Positions 25,688 to 36,829 of a stretch of DNA of 64,000 nt are shown here, piece after piece. The notes under the pieces are model-generated. The model saw only the letters and a list, made by a program, of their open reading frames with translations, did not search any database and was not told the DNA's origin. This DNA is from Synechocystis sp. PCC 7509 (GTDB lineage: Bacteria > Cyanobacteriota > Cyanobacteriia > Cyanobacteriales > Chroococcidiopsidaceae): NCBI RefSeq assembly GCF_000332075.2, contig NZ_ALVU02000001.1:4104324-4168323 (forward strand), given 5' to 3'. The translations under genes were made by a program, and so were the position numbers. The first letter of the stretch is position 1; every line of letters begins with the position of its first letter.

Positions 25688-27205
25688 ATGATCTTTCCTA
25701 ATTTTTCTCAATTTTCTGAGCTATCGACTATTGGCAATTTTGTACCCGTGTATCAAGAATGGGTGGCTGACTTAGATACCCCGGTTTCAGCTTGGTATAA
25801 AGTTTGCTCAGAGCAGCCTTATAGTTTTTTGTTGGAATCAGTAGAAGGTGGGGAAAATATCGGGCGTTATAGTTTTTTAGGCTGCGATCCGTTATGGATT
25901 TTAGAAAATAAGGGCGAATTTACTACCCAAACTCATCGAGATGGCACTATTGAAACCTTTACGGGCGATCCGTTTGTAACTTTGACTCAATGTATCAAAT
26001 CTTTTCACCCGGTCAAGTTGCCGCAGTTACCGCCCGGAATTGGGGGTTTGTTTGGCTTTTGGGGTTACGAGCTAATTAAATGGATGGAAAAGCGCGTCCC
26101 CATTCATCCGGCGACAGAAGACGATTTGCCCGATGGCTTGTGGATGCAAATAGACCAATTACTGATTTTTGACCAAGTAAAGCGGAAAATTTGGGCAATT
26201 TCTTACGCAGATTTGCGAGATCCAAATGTGGATTTGCAACAGGCTTATCAGCAAGCGGGCGATCGCGTTACTGCCCTAATTAGCAAGCTACAATCACCCC
26301 TCGACACCAAAAACACCGTTTTAGACTGGAATCCGCCGCAAAGTTCTTCTCAGCCTCTAGAGTACGTTAGTAATATTTCTGAGGCAGATTTTTGTGCTAA
26401 TGTCCAAACTGCCAAAGATTACATCAAAGCTGGGGATATTTTTCAAGTTGTTTTATCTCAGCAACTAAAGGCGCAGTATACGGGAGAACCTTTCGATCTT
26501 TATCGCTCTTTACGGCTAATTAATCCATCGCCTTACATGGCTTATTTTAATTTCCAATCTTGGCAGATAATCGGCTCTAGTCCTGAAGTGATGGTAAAAG
26601 CGGAAATTGACCCAATGGGAGGAATTTTAGCTACTTTGCGCCCTATTGCTGGTACTCGTCCGCGTGGCAAAACTCCCCAGGAAGACGCAATGCTAGCTCA
26701 AGAATTGCTGCAAGATCCTAAAGAAATCGCCGAACACGTTATGCTCGTTGACTTAGGGCGCAATGACTTGGGTAGAGCCTGTATTTTTGGGACGGTAAAA
26801 GTTGACGAATTAATGGTAATCGAGCGCTATTCTCACGTCATGCACATTGTGAGTAATGTAGTGGGACAACTAGATCCCAACAAAACCGCTTGGGACTTAC
26901 TCAAAGCTTGTTTTCCGGCGGGGACAGTAAGCGGCGCACCGAAAATTAGAGCAATGGAAATTATCAACGAACTTGAAACAAGTAGACGGGGTGTATATTC
27001 GGGGGTTTACGGCTACTACGACTTTGAAGGACAGTTAAATAGCGCGATCGCAATACGGACTATGGTACTACGCGATCGCACCGTCAGCGTCCAAGCAGGG
27101 GCGGGTATTGTGGCAGATTCCGACCCCCAAAAAGAGTATATAGAAACCTTAAATAAAGCTAGAGGTTTAATAGATGCAATTCGCTGTCTTCAAAACAATA
27201 AATGA
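25688..27205 (+). CDS. trpE: Anthranilate synthase component I
   Basis: 505 residues, full length. ESVEGGENIGRYSFLG is the tryptophan feedback-site region, AGDIFQVVLSQQL and GSSPEVMVK lie in the chorismate-binding fold, and FPAGTVSGAPKIRAMEII and AGAGIVADSDPQKEYIET are family signatures. It converts chorismate and ammonia or glutamine to anthranilate; the glutaminase partner is not in the window. No transcription attenuator (Trp-rich leader) is visible upstream. The stop overlaps the next gene by 4 bases (ATGA). Confidence 0.95.
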   Translation: MIFPNFSQFSELSTIGNFVPVYQEWVADLDTPVSAWYKVCSEQPYSFLLESVEGGENIGRYSFLGCDPLWILENKGEFTTQTHRDGTIETFTGDPFVTLTQCIKSFHPVKLPQLPPGIGGLFGFWGYELIKWMEKRVPIHPATEDDLPDGLWMQIDQLLIFDQVKRKIWAISYADLRDPNVDLQQAYQQAGDRVTALISKLQSPLDTKNTVLDWNPPQSSSQPLEYVSNISEADFCANVQTAKDYIKAGDIFQVVLSQQLKAQYTGEPFDLYRSLRLINPSPYMAYFNFQSWQIIGSSPEVMVKAEIDPMGGILATLRPIAGTRPRGKTPQEDAMLAQELLQDPKEIAEHVMLVDLGRNDLGRACIFGTVKVDELMVIERYSHVMHIVSNVVGQLDPNKTAWDLLKACFPAGTVSGAPKIRAMEIINELETSRRGVYSGVYGYYDFEGQLNSAIAIRTMVLRDRTVSVQAGAGIVADSDPQKEYIETLNKARGLIDAIRCLQNNK

Positions 27206-28083
27206 AGCTAAAATCTTTAGGGCGCTGGCTAATTCTCGGCGCGGTGTTATTTTTCTTAGCCAAAGCTCTTAAAGACAATTGGCAAGAAGTAGCGCAAATT
27301 AAAATAAGTTCTACAGGCTGGCTTTATTTAGGTAGTGCTTTAGGAGTAACGTTAGTCGCACATATTTGGACAGGGTGGGTATGGAGTTGGATTTTTCAGA
27401 CTCTCAATCAAAAAGTTAGCGGTTTTTGGGCTGTTCGAGTTTACCTAACAACAAATATTGCTAAATATATTCCTGGTAATATTTGGCATTATTACGGGCG
27501 GATTCGGTTAGCAACAGAAGCGAATATTCCCACTAGCATCGCCACAATAAGCGTTTTATTAGAGCCGCTAATACTAGCCGCCGCCGCTTTAATTGTCGCT
27601 TTAGTTGGAACATCGCAAAATAGACTATTGCAAGTTTTTATGAGTGCGATCGTTTTAATTGCTATTCATCCGCTCATTCTCAATCAAGGTATTAAGCTTG
27701 TTAGCAAGCTCAAAAACAAAGGTGATAATCTCCAGAAGATCGAGCATTATCCTTTTTTACCCTTATTAGGCGAATTAGGCTTTTTAGGATTGCGAGGCGC
27801 AGGGTTTGTGTTAACTTTTACGGCGCTACATTCAGTCAATATTAATCAAATTCCGATTTTAATTAGTAGTTTTAGCCTAGCTTGGTTGCTTGGTTTAGTT
27901 GTCCCTGGAGCGCCGGGAGGAATTGGCGTATTTGAAGCCACAGCTACTGCATTACTTGGGGCTTTATTTTCTCCCGGACTTATTTTGAGTGTTGTAGCTT
28001 TGTACCGTCTAATTAGTATTTTGGCGGAAGTTGTGGGGGCGGGATTGGTTTGGGTTTGGGATAGATTTGCTAAACCTGCTTAA
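27202..28083 (+). CDS. Flippase-like integral membrane protein (UPF0104 / MprF-type domain)
   Basis: 293 residues with about eight hydrophobic segments, and the conserved KYIPGNIWHYYGR motif and late PGAPGGIGVFEATATALLG block of the lysylphosphatidylglycerol synthetase transmembrane family. It lacks the synthetase domain, so it is a stand-alone transporter or flippase-like protein of unknown substrate. Translation is probably coupled to trpE through the ATGA overlap, although a tryptophan link is not obvious. Confidence 0.85.
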   Translation: MKLKSLGRWLILGAVLFFLAKALKDNWQEVAQIKISSTGWLYLGSALGVTLVAHIWTGWVWSWIFQTLNQKVSGFWAVRVYLTTNIAKYIPGNIWHYYGRIRLATEANIPTSIATISVLLEPLILAAAALIVALVGTSQNRLLQVFMSAIVLIAIHPLILNQGIKLVSKLKNKGDNLQKIEHYPFLPLLGELGFLGLRGAGFVLTFTALHSVNINQIPILISSFSLAWLLGLVVPGAPGGIGVFEATATALLGALFSPGLILSVVALYRLISILAEVVGAGLVWVWDRFAKPA

Positions 28084-28253
28084 TTTTTTAACTTTGCTTA
28101 AACACATACTCATCAAATTACACAAATGCTGGCAAATCCTTATCTACAAGTAACAAAAACTTGCCCAAGCTCTTTAATAAGTTTTAATTCCCCCAAGTTT
28201 AGCAAAATTAAAATTGCGCTAAATCTCAATGTACAATTGAACTTTAAGACTTT

Positions 28254-29270
28254 ATGTTGAATATAAAAAACGCGATTATTAGGGGTGATAGTCTTCAAAT
28301 CTTAAAACAATTTGAAGATGAATGCGTTGATTTAATTATTACTTCACCACCTTATTTCCAACAGCGAGATTATGGAAATGGTGAACTTGGAATAGGAAAC
28401 GAAACAACGGAAAACGATTATCTGGAAAATCTACTAAAGGTTTTTAACGAATGTATTAGGGTTACTAAAAAAACAGGCTCAATTGTTTATAATCTTGGAG
28501 ACAAGTACTTAAATGGTAAACTGTCATTAATTCCTTATAAATTTGCTATCAAAGCCAATGAAAATAACAGTGCTTTTCTCATTAACCAATTAACTTGGGC
28601 AAAGCTAAATCCAACACCGCGCCAAGAAAAACGAAAATTGATTCAAGCAACCGAGCCTTTTTTTATTTTCGCCAAGTCCAAAGATTATTATTTTGATTTA
28701 AAAAATTATTTAAGTCATTTAGATGATATTAATAAAAACAGTAATAATAAGCCATCGGAAAATCTGGGTAAAAAGTATTTTCAGCTAATCCAAAATTCCG
28801 ATTTAAGCGAAAATGAAAAAATAAAAGCCAAGCATGAGCTAAACGAAGTAATCAATTTAACTCATAAAGGTGAGATTGTTGGTTTCAGGATGAAAATACG
28901 AGGTATCCATAAACTAGCATACGGGGGACAAGACGGTGGACGAAATAATCAAATAAAGAACAATGGTTTTACCATTATTAAAATTTTGGGCAATCGTATG
29001 AAAAAAGACGTTATTGAAAGTCCTGTCGAAATTACAAAAAACAATCATCATCCTGCCGTTTATCCTTCATATATTATTCAAGAATTAATTAAACTTTTAA
29101 GCAAAGAAGGAGATATAGTTCTCGATCCATTTTGCGGAAGTGGAACAACCTGTCTAGCAGCAAAAGCTTTAGGTCGAAATTTTACAGGAATCGAAATAAA
29201 TTCAAAATATGTAAGTCTTACAAATCAAAGACTAAAACAAGCTTCTATTCAACAAGAATTTTTTATATGA
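28254..29270 (+). CDS. Type II DNA methyltransferase (beta class, N4-cytosine/N6-adenine)
   Basis: 338 residues. The catalytic motif SPPY (31-34) comes before the AdoMet-binding DPFCGSGTT (291-299), the beta-class order. It methylates an exocyclic amino group in an unknown recognition sequence. The gene and the one after it are visibly more AT-rich than the neighbourhood, with long A/T runs and no HIP1 site in 2 kb, which suggests recent transfer. The stop overlaps the endonuclease-like gene by 4 bases. Confidence 0.92.
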   Translation: MLNIKNAIIRGDSLQILKQFEDECVDLIITSPPYFQQRDYGNGELGIGNETTENDYLENLLKVFNECIRVTKKTGSIVYNLGDKYLNGKLSLIPYKFAIKANENNSAFLINQLTWAKLNPTPRQEKRKLIQATEPFFIFAKSKDYYFDLKNYLSHLDDINKNSNNKPSENLGKKYFQLIQNSDLSENEKIKAKHELNEVINLTHKGEIVGFRMKIRGIHKLAYGGQDGGRNNQIKNNGFTIIKILGNRMKKDVIESPVEITKNNHHPAVYPSYIIQELIKLLSKEGDIVLDPFCGSGTTCLAAKALGRNFTGIEINSKYVSLTNQRLKQASIQQEFFI

Positions 29271-30172
29271 ATCCAATAGACATACTTGAAGAAAGTTATC
29301 TAAAAGCATTAGCAAAAGCAAATAACGAAACCTCCAAGGAAATTTCAGACAACATCAAATCTAGCGTAAATATATTTATTGAAAAAATTGACACTGACAA
29401 ATCTTTGATTCAAGTAATTATAACTAGCCTTTTAAAGAAGATAATTTCACCAGAACAAGATATACGTTACCACATGAAAAAACTTGAAAATGGTTACTCA
29501 GCTAGAGGCTTAGATACAAAAGTTACAACACCTTTTTTTAAAAAATACTTTCCGACCTATGCTAACAAGGAAACTGCCTTTTTAACAAAAGCCACTCGTG
29601 CTGAAATTGTTTGGAATTTAACGGAAGGTAAAAAGCTACCTTTTAGAAGCAAAAATTTAATCGAGCCATTCTTAGCTTTAATGGATAAAATACAAAATTT
29701 GTCCTTTGATCTGAGAGATTGTTTAACTTATATCCTGTTTCGACTTCATTTTCTCTCTAGACAACATCAAACGGTTTTTGATGAAACTTTGGAAAATATT
29801 TACTTCTCAGATGTATTAAATATAAACAGTGTAATAGCTATGTTGACAAAACATTTTGACAGCAAACTAGGTTCGAGGCTGCCTGTAATTGCTATTTACT
29901 CAGCATATATTCAATTATTCAAAACTATAAAACGATACGAAGGGAAAGTTTTAAAACCTTTAAATGTCCATACTTCTGCCGACAAACACGGTTACGGAGA
30001 TATTGAGATTTGGAACAACGACGAAACACCTTTTGAAATGATTGAAATTAAACACAATATTGCTATTGACCGTAACTTAGTTTTGGATGTCGTAAAAAAA
30101 TCAACAGAAGTAAAAAAATAGCATATTGAAATTTGGCAAGCGATATTGAAAGAATATCAATTAGAAACTTGA
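29267..30172 (+). pseudogene. Type II restriction endonuclease, probably decayed
   Basis: The ATG at 29267 overlaps the methyltransferase stop (ATGA). The 284-residue frame ends with a PD-(D/E)xK-like core, YGDIEIWN...FEMIEIKHN, followed shortly by TAG at 30119-30121. The same frame then continues for 16 more codons (HIEIWQAILKEYQLET) to a TGA at 30170, which looks like the true C-terminal end of such enzymes. The likely history is an internal deletion plus a stop, leaving the methyltransferase as an orphan. An alternative is a genuinely short enzyme ending at 30121. I do not recognise the specificity. Confidence 0.6.
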
Positions 30173-30229
30173 TAAATAAAACTTTAGCAAAATGCAGGTT
30201 ACAAGATTTACCATTATAAATAAAACTTT
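30172..30229. repeat. 14-bp direct repeat behind the restriction-modification genes
   Basis: ATAAATAAAACTTT occurs at 30172-30185 and exactly again at 30216-30229. It may be a slippage or recombination footprint at the edge of the transferred segment. Confidence 0.7.
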
Positions 30230-30368
30230 CCGTCGTTCTTATTTGTATACGCGGTAAGTTAAAGTTGCGCGATCGCTTTCAAACGATAGATAATTGCGAT
30301 ATCTTGCGATAAGCTACCCAATCAGTTATAGCTATTTCTGCTGTACCTTAATCCTTTCCTATAAGTCT

Positions 30369-31766
30369 ATGAATCAAATTGATTTAGCCTTTAGTTCTGC
30401 CCTTACTCAAGCGCAATTAGTTAATAGTCGCCAAGTATCGCCTTTAGAATTAGTAAACCTGTATTTACAACGTATTGAGCAGTTAGATAGCCAGCTTGGT
30501 AGTTATTTTACGGTAATGGCAGAAAGTGCGATCGCTGAAGCTAAAGTTAAAACCGAATTATTAGCTAATAGTCGCACCCAATTACCGCCTTTTTTTGGCG
30601 TACCCATAGCAATTAAAGACCTTAATCCCGTTGCTGGGGTGCGCTGTACTTACGGAACTCCGGCTTTAATGGACAATATAGCAACCTACGATGATGGTGT
30701 CATTACCCGCCTCAAACAAGCTGGATTTATTATTTTAGGTAAAACGGCTACTTCTGAACTTGGTTCTTTTCCTTACACTGAACCAATGAGTTTTCCACCG
30801 ACGCGCAATCCTTGGAATTTGGACTATACCGCCGGAGGTTCTAGCGGCGGTAGTGCGGCGGCGGTGGCGGCGGGTTTATCTGCGGTGGCGATTGGTTCAG
30901 ATGGCGGCGGTTCGGTACGCGGCCCAGCGTTTTGCTGCGGACTGGTCGGGATTAAGCCTTCTAGAGGGCGTATATCTTACGCACCTGTGGGGGATCTTTT
31001 AAGTGGAATTCCTGCTATAGGGTCTTTGACGCGGACGGTAGCCGACGGAGCGGCTATGCTTGATGTGATGGCGGGTTATGTAACGGGCGATCCTTATTGG
31101 CTACCAGCGCCGGAAACATCGTTTTTGAGCGCTGCAAATCAAACCCCAAAACCTTTAAAAATTGCTTTCTCTACCAGCATCCCGCCGTTAGGAGAAGTTG
31201 AAAATCAGTGCAAACAAGCAGTTTTAGATACAGTCAAAGTTTTAACAGATTTAGGGCATAGTGTGGAACAAAGTTGTCCCGATTTTACGGGCTTGACTGA
31301 ACCATTTACGACTGTATGGCAAGCTGGGGTTGCTTATTCAGGTATTCCCAAACAAGTATTGCAACCGATGAATCAATGGCTTTACGATCAAACAGGTTCG
31401 GCGGGAGATTATTTGCGGGCAGTGGCACAAATGCAAGTAATCGCTCGAAAAATTGTGGCGTTTTTTGACACGATTGACGTATTAGTTTTACCTACTTATA
31501 TGCACCCAACTATTAAAGTTGGCGAGTGGGCAAATCTTAGCCCCCAGGAGACTTTTGAGAAAATTATTAATTGGGTTGCACCTTGTCCGCCTTTTAATGC
31601 TACTGGACAAAGTGCGATCGCACTACCTACAGGTTTTGATTCGGTAGGTTTACCCCTAGGCATTCAATTAATTGGTCGTCCCGCCGCCGAAGCTACAATA
31701 ATTAGTCTTGCAGCACAGTTAGAAGCTGCTAATCCTTGGAATCAACATCGCCCCAACTTTGTGTAG
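30369..31766 (+). CDS. Amidase-signature family amidase (GatA-like)
   Basis: The ATG at 30369 gives MNQIDLAFSSALTQ, 465 residues; an upstream in-frame start at 30294 would add an unlikely hydrophobic leader. The Ser-cisSer-Lys triad is visible: Lys in GVPIAIKDLNP, and the serines in GGSSGGSAAA and DGGGSVRGPA. It hydrolyses an amide of unknown identity. The late region (LPTYMHPTIKVGEW) differs from GatA of the Glu-tRNA amidotransferase, so I call it a general amidase. Its TAG stop lies inside a palindromic hairpin. Confidence 0.9.
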   Translation: MNQIDLAFSSALTQAQLVNSRQVSPLELVNLYLQRIEQLDSQLGSYFTVMAESAIAEAKVKTELLANSRTQLPPFFGVPIAIKDLNPVAGVRCTYGTPALMDNIATYDDGVITRLKQAGFIILGKTATSELGSFPYTEPMSFPPTRNPWNLDYTAGGSSGGSAAAVAAGLSAVAIGSDGGGSVRGPAFCCGLVGIKPSRGRISYAPVGDLLSGIPAIGSLTRTVADGAAMLDVMAGYVTGDPYWLPAPETSFLSAANQTPKPLKIAFSTSIPPLGEVENQCKQAVLDTVKVLTDLGHSVEQSCPDFTGLTEPFTTVWQAGVAYSGIPKQVLQPMNQWLYDQTGSAGDYLRAVAQMQVIARKIVAFFDTIDVLVLPTYMHPTIKVGEWANLSPQETFEKIINWVAPCPPFNATGQSAIALPTGFDSVGLPLGIQLIGRPAAEATIISLAAQLEAANPWNQHRPNFV

Positions 31767-31791
31767 AGACATTTTTTAAAATATCTCTACA
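31762..31791. terminator. GTAGAGA-type hairpin between convergent genes
   Basis: GTAGAGA (31763-31769) pairs with TCTCTAC (31784-31790) around an A/T loop. It can terminate both amidase and ilvC transcripts and includes the amidase stop codon. It belongs to the same family as the hairpins at 56.8 and 60.2 kb. Confidence 0.7.
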
Positions 31792-31804
31792 GATTTATTG
31801 ACTT

Positions 31805-33159
<1,355 letters not shown>

Positions 33160-35199
33160 ATGTCAGAAAAGGTGAAACTAGGGACTTGCAATGTTGCCAT
33201 TGTCGGTCCCTACTTGAGCGGTAAAACCAGTTTGTTTGAAAGTTTGCTATCCGTTACTGGAGCAATTTCTCGTAAAGGTAATGTTAGGGATGGCTTTACA
33301 GTCGGAGATAATGCTCCCGAAGCCAAAGAGCGCCAAATGAGCGTTGAAGTTAGCGCGGCTAACACTAAATATGGAGATATTAGCTTTACTTTTATAGATT
33401 GTCCAGGTTCAGTAGAATTTGCCCAAGAAACCTATAACGCGCTGATGGGTGTAGATATAGCCGTCGTTGTTTGCGAACCAAGTAGCGATAATGGTCATGG
33501 ACTGCATCAAAAAGTCCTGACTCTTGCTCCTTTATTTAAGTTTCTGGATGACTGGGAAATTCCCCACTTAGTTTTTATTAACAAAATGGATCGTTCCAGC
33601 ACAAATTTTATTGATGTGTTGCACGCGCTAAAATCTGTTTCTAGTCGTCCCGTTGTGCCACACCAGTACCCCATTACTGAAGACGAACATATTAGCGGAT
33701 TTATCGATCTAGTTACAGAACAAGCTTATCATTATCACCCCGGCGCGGCTGCCGATGAAGTGGCATTTCCCGCCGCTTTAAAGTCACAAGAACAAGCCGC
33801 GCGTACAGAAATGCTGGAAGAACTAGCAAATTTTGACGACCATTTGTTAGAGGAATTGTTAGAAGAAATTAATCCCTCCGCCGAAGAAATTTTGCAAGAC
33901 TTGAAGCTAGAATTAGGCGCAGATTTAGTTGTTCCGGTATTATTTGGCATCGCAGAACTTGATTATGGGGTGCGTCCGTTATTAGAAATGCTGTTAAAAG
34001 AAGCCCCTACGCCCGAAACTACTGCCCAACGGCGCAATATTCCTAAAAATATTGCTACTCCTTTAGCGCAGGTGTTGAAAACTTATTTCACTCCCCAAGG
34101 TGGGAAAATGTCCCTAGTAAGGGTGTGGCAAGGTGAATTAACAGAAGGTATTGTTTTAAATGGCGTGCGTGTGGGGGGATTATATCGGTTAGTCGGACAG
34201 CAACAAAAGTCTGTAAATACCGCCGAAGCGGGAGAAATCATTGCTATTAGCCGCTTAGAAGGGGTCAAAACTGGGGATACTCTAACAACTAATGGCGATC
34301 GCTTTTCATTAGTCAAAGCTGCTAAAATAACTCCAGTTTACGCAATAGCGATCGCTCCCCAAAACCGCAACGATGAAGTAAAGCTCAGTAGCGCCTTGAC
34401 TAAGCTTTCAGAAGAAGACCCGGCTTTAGCTTGGGAGCAACACGGCGATACTCATGAAGTTATCTTGTGGGGTCAAGGGGAAATTCATTTGCAAGTTGCC
34501 TTAGATAGGTTGCGACGCAAATATAACTTGCCAATGGCGACTCATTTACCCCAAGTACCTTACAAAGAAACCATCCGCAAACCTATTGCTTCAATTCACG
34601 GACGTTATAAGCATCAAAGTGGCGGTCATGGACAGTTTGGCGATGTTTATTTAGAAATTGAACCTTTGCCTAGAGGTGGGGGTTTTAACTTCCGCGATAC
34701 GATTGTTGGGGGTGTTGTCCCAAAACAATACATCCCTGGGGTAGAAATGGGTGTGCGGGAGTATTTGACGCGTGGTAGTTTGGGTTTTCCAGTGGTAGAC
34801 GTTGCGGTTACTTTAACTAGCGGCTCTTATCACAGCGTAGATAGTTCGGAGCAAGCTTTTAAACAAGCGGCGCGAATTGCCATGCAAACGGGAATGGCGA
34901 AAGGCGAACCAACTTTACTAGAACCCATTACCAAAATTGAAGTATCCACACCCAGCGAATTTACATCCAAAGTGCTGCAACTTGTAAGTGGTAAACGAGG
35001 ACAAATTTTAGGCTACGAACCAATAAATGATTGGCAAGGTTGGGATAAAGTTACAGCTTACTTACCTCAAGCGGAGAATTTCAACTTTATTATAGAGTTG
35101 CGAAGTCTTACTCTTGGTGTTGGCTCTTTTCAATGGCAATACGACCATCTCCAAGAAGTACCCGAAAAAGTAGCCGAAAAAATCTTCAGTCCTAAATAA
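33160..35199 (+). CDS. Elongation factor G-like GTPase (EF-G paralogue)
   Basis: 679 residues from the ATG at 33160, set by AGGAGG at 33150. G1 GPYLSGKT (16-23), DCPGSVEF (G3) and NKMDRS (G4) are present; domains II-V follow, with GHGQFGDVYLEIEPL in domain IV. The G1 loop GPYLSGKT and its single-gene setting, away from the str operon, mark it as the secondary EF-G family rather than the main translocase. Its role is unknown, possibly ribosome rescue or stress. A hairpin follows the stop. Confidence 0.88.
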   Translation: MSEKVKLGTCNVAIVGPYLSGKTSLFESLLSVTGAISRKGNVRDGFTVGDNAPEAKERQMSVEVSAANTKYGDISFTFIDCPGSVEFAQETYNALMGVDIAVVVCEPSSDNGHGLHQKVLTLAPLFKFLDDWEIPHLVFINKMDRSSTNFIDVLHALKSVSSRPVVPHQYPITEDEHISGFIDLVTEQAYHYHPGAAADEVAFPAALKSQEQAARTEMLEELANFDDHLLEELLEEINPSAEEILQDLKLELGADLVVPVLFGIAELDYGVRPLLEMLLKEAPTPETTAQRRNIPKNIATPLAQVLKTYFTPQGGKMSLVRVWQGELTEGIVLNGVRVGGLYRLVGQQQKSVNTAEAGEIIAISRLEGVKTGDTLTTNGDRFSLVKAAKITPVYAIAIAPQNRNDEVKLSSALTKLSEEDPALAWEQHGDTHEVILWGQGEIHLQVALDRLRRKYNLPMATHLPQVPYKETIRKPIASIHGRYKHQSGGHGQFGDVYLEIEPLPRGGGFNFRDTIVGGVVPKQYIPGVEMGVREYLTRGSLGFPVVDVAVTLTSGSYHSVDSSEQAFKQAARIAMQTGMAKGEPTLLEPITKIEVSTPSEFTSKVLQLVSGKRGQILGYEPINDWQGWDKVTAYLPQAENFNFIIELRSLTLGVGSFQWQYDHLQEVPEKVAEKIFSPK

Positions 35200-35208
35200 G
35201 TGCTTGCG

Positions 35209-35230
35209 GTACGGGCTACCCAGCCCGTAC
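35209..35230 (+). terminator. Hairpin after the EF-G-like gene
   Basis: GTACGGGCT (35209-35217) pairs perfectly with AGCCCGTAC (35222-35230) over a 4-base loop. There is no T run, so it is either an imperfect terminator or a transcript-end stabiliser. Confidence 0.6.
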
Positions 35231-35258
35231 ATTAATACAAATATATTCTTTCTAAATT

Positions 35259-35435
35259 ATGAGCGATGCACAAATTTGGTATATTGTCAAGTTATCGGGC
35301 GGCAATTGTGAAATAATTGCGACTGAACCATCGGCTACGGAAGTAGAACAAAAATGGGGCCCTTTTCTATCCAAAGAAGACGCGATCGCGCGGCGGATTG
35401 GTTTAATTCGTGCTGGTAAGTGTCAGCCAGTGTAA
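35259..35435 (+). CDS. Small hypothetical protein, 58 aa
   Basis: The ATG frame begins MSDAQIWYIVKLSGGNCEI, later has WGPFLSKEDAIARRIGLIRAGKCQPV and then stops. Balanced composition and a plausible small alpha/beta fold support a real gene, and a HIP1 site lies within it. It ends two bases before the convergent protease gene. The small-protein pattern (a short sheet followed by a SKEDAIARRIGLIRAGKC helix) resembles conserved cyanobacterial hypotheticals. Function unknown. Confidence 0.65.
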   Translation: MSDAQIWYIVKLSGGNCEIIATEPSATEVEQKWGPFLSKEDAIARRIGLIRAGKCQPV

Positions 35436-35437
35436 AA

Positions 35438-36727
35438 CTAACGCACAGCTTCGGCTCTAGGGCTGCGCTGTGCCGCTATTTGTTTAGTTAGTACCGATAA
35501 AGCCTTATCGTATTGAGGATCTCCGGGAGTGCCTACTTTTGTGCGATCGCTTACTAACTTTTCTTTTTGTTTTTCGGTTAGTTCCAATACCACATCGGGC
35601 TTAATTCCGGCTTTATTGATATCACGACCGTTAGGAGTAAAGTATTTAGCGATCGTTACTGCCATTCCTGACTCACCATCGCCTAAACTTCGTACCGACT
35701 GCACTAAACCTTTCCCAAAAGTTTTCGTCCCAACTAACACACCGCGTTTATTGTCTTGTAATGCGCCAGAGAGAATTTCACTAGCACTAGCCGAGCCACC
35801 ATCTACTAATACCACTACTGGTTTATCTGTAAGGGCGCGATTGTTGGCTTTTTCTAAGTCTTTTGTGCCGCGCCTATCTACCGTAGAGACAATTGTGCCT
35901 TCATCTAGCCACATTTGGGCAATTTCAATACTAGAGTAGAGCAAGCCGCCGGGATTAGAACGCAAGTCTAAAATATATCCGGCTACGTTTTTTTTCTCCA
36001 AATCTTTGATCGCGTTACGCATTTCTGAGGAGGCGTTAGCACTAAACTGATTTAGGCGAATGTATCCAGTGCCGCCGTTAGGACTATTTTGATAGCTGTA
36101 ACGGACTGGGTGCAGTTCAATTTTTGCTCTTTTGACGCGAAACTGCCTTTGCTGTTTGTTTCGCAAAATAGTAATATTAACTTCTGTCCCTGGCTTGCCG
36201 CGAATTAATGATACTGCCTCATTAATATTCATCCCCTGAGTGCTTTTATCGTTAATTTTGGTAATAATATCTTTAGCCAAAATTCCCGCCGCCGCCGCCG
36301 GAGTACCTTCCATTGGGGCAATTACAGTTATTCTCTTAGTTTTTTCATCGGGGGCGATTTGAATGCCAATTCCCGAAAGTTCCCCAGAAGTTTCTACTTG
36401 CAAACTCTTAAATTCTTCCGGGTCCATGAAGCGAGTATAAGGATCTTCTAGCTTCTCTAGCATTTGGCGGATGGCTTTATAGGCATCCTGTTTAGTTGTA
36501 TAAGTGCGACTCAAATATTCTTTACGGATATTTTGCCAATCTACTTGATTAAATGTCCCGTCTACATAACTGCGATCAATAACTTGCCAAACTTCATCTA
36601 CTAATTGTTTGGGACTTTCTTTAAAAAAAGCTTTACCTGGCGAGTAAATGCCAGAAATATTGACAGCGAATGCCGTTAACATTGCTGCGGTTGCACCTAT
36701 AACAAGCCCTTGTTTTGAAATTGCCAT
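35438..36727 (-). CDS. Carboxyl-terminal processing protease (S41 family)
   Basis: The ATG at 36727 gives 429 residues beginning MAISKQGLVIGATAAMLTAF, a signal/anchor sequence; the frame is open 24 codons further up, but those residues would hide the signal. There is a PDZ domain at about 95-185 (GELSGIGIQIAPDEKTKRI) and a peptidase domain with nucleophile Ser in GGSASASEIL and general-base Lys in TKTFGKGLVQ. Such enzymes act in the lumen or periplasm; CtpA itself trims the PSII D1 precursor. Which Ctp paralogue this is cannot be told. Confidence 0.92.
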   Translation of the reverse strand: MAISKQGLVIGATAAMLTAFAVNISGIYSPGKAFFKESPKQLVDEVWQVIDRSYVDGTFNQVDWQNIRKEYLSRTYTTKQDAYKAIRQMLEKLEDPYTRFMDPEEFKSLQVETSGELSGIGIQIAPDEKTKRITVIAPMEGTPAAAAGILAKDIITKINDKSTQGMNINEAVSLIRGKPGTEVNITILRNKQQRQFRVKRAKIELHPVRYSYQNSPNGGTGYIRLNQFSANASSEMRNAIKDLEKKNVAGYILDLRSNPGGLLYSSIEIAQMWLDEGTIVSTVDRRGTKDLEKANNRALTDKPVVVLVDGGSASASEILSGALQDNKRGVLVGTKTFGKGLVQSVRSLGDGESGMAVTIAKYFTPNGRDINKAGIKPDVVLELTEKQKEKLVSDRTKVGTPGDPQYDKALSVLTKQIAAQRSPRAEAVR

Positions 36728-36829
36728 AATGACTGCTGTAACCAGAGAAAAATACTCGTAGGTTGTAAGTAAGCCCAATTTAACACAAGTGGCTAACAAG
36801 GGCTTGCGTAGTAACTCTTAGCTGTTGTT

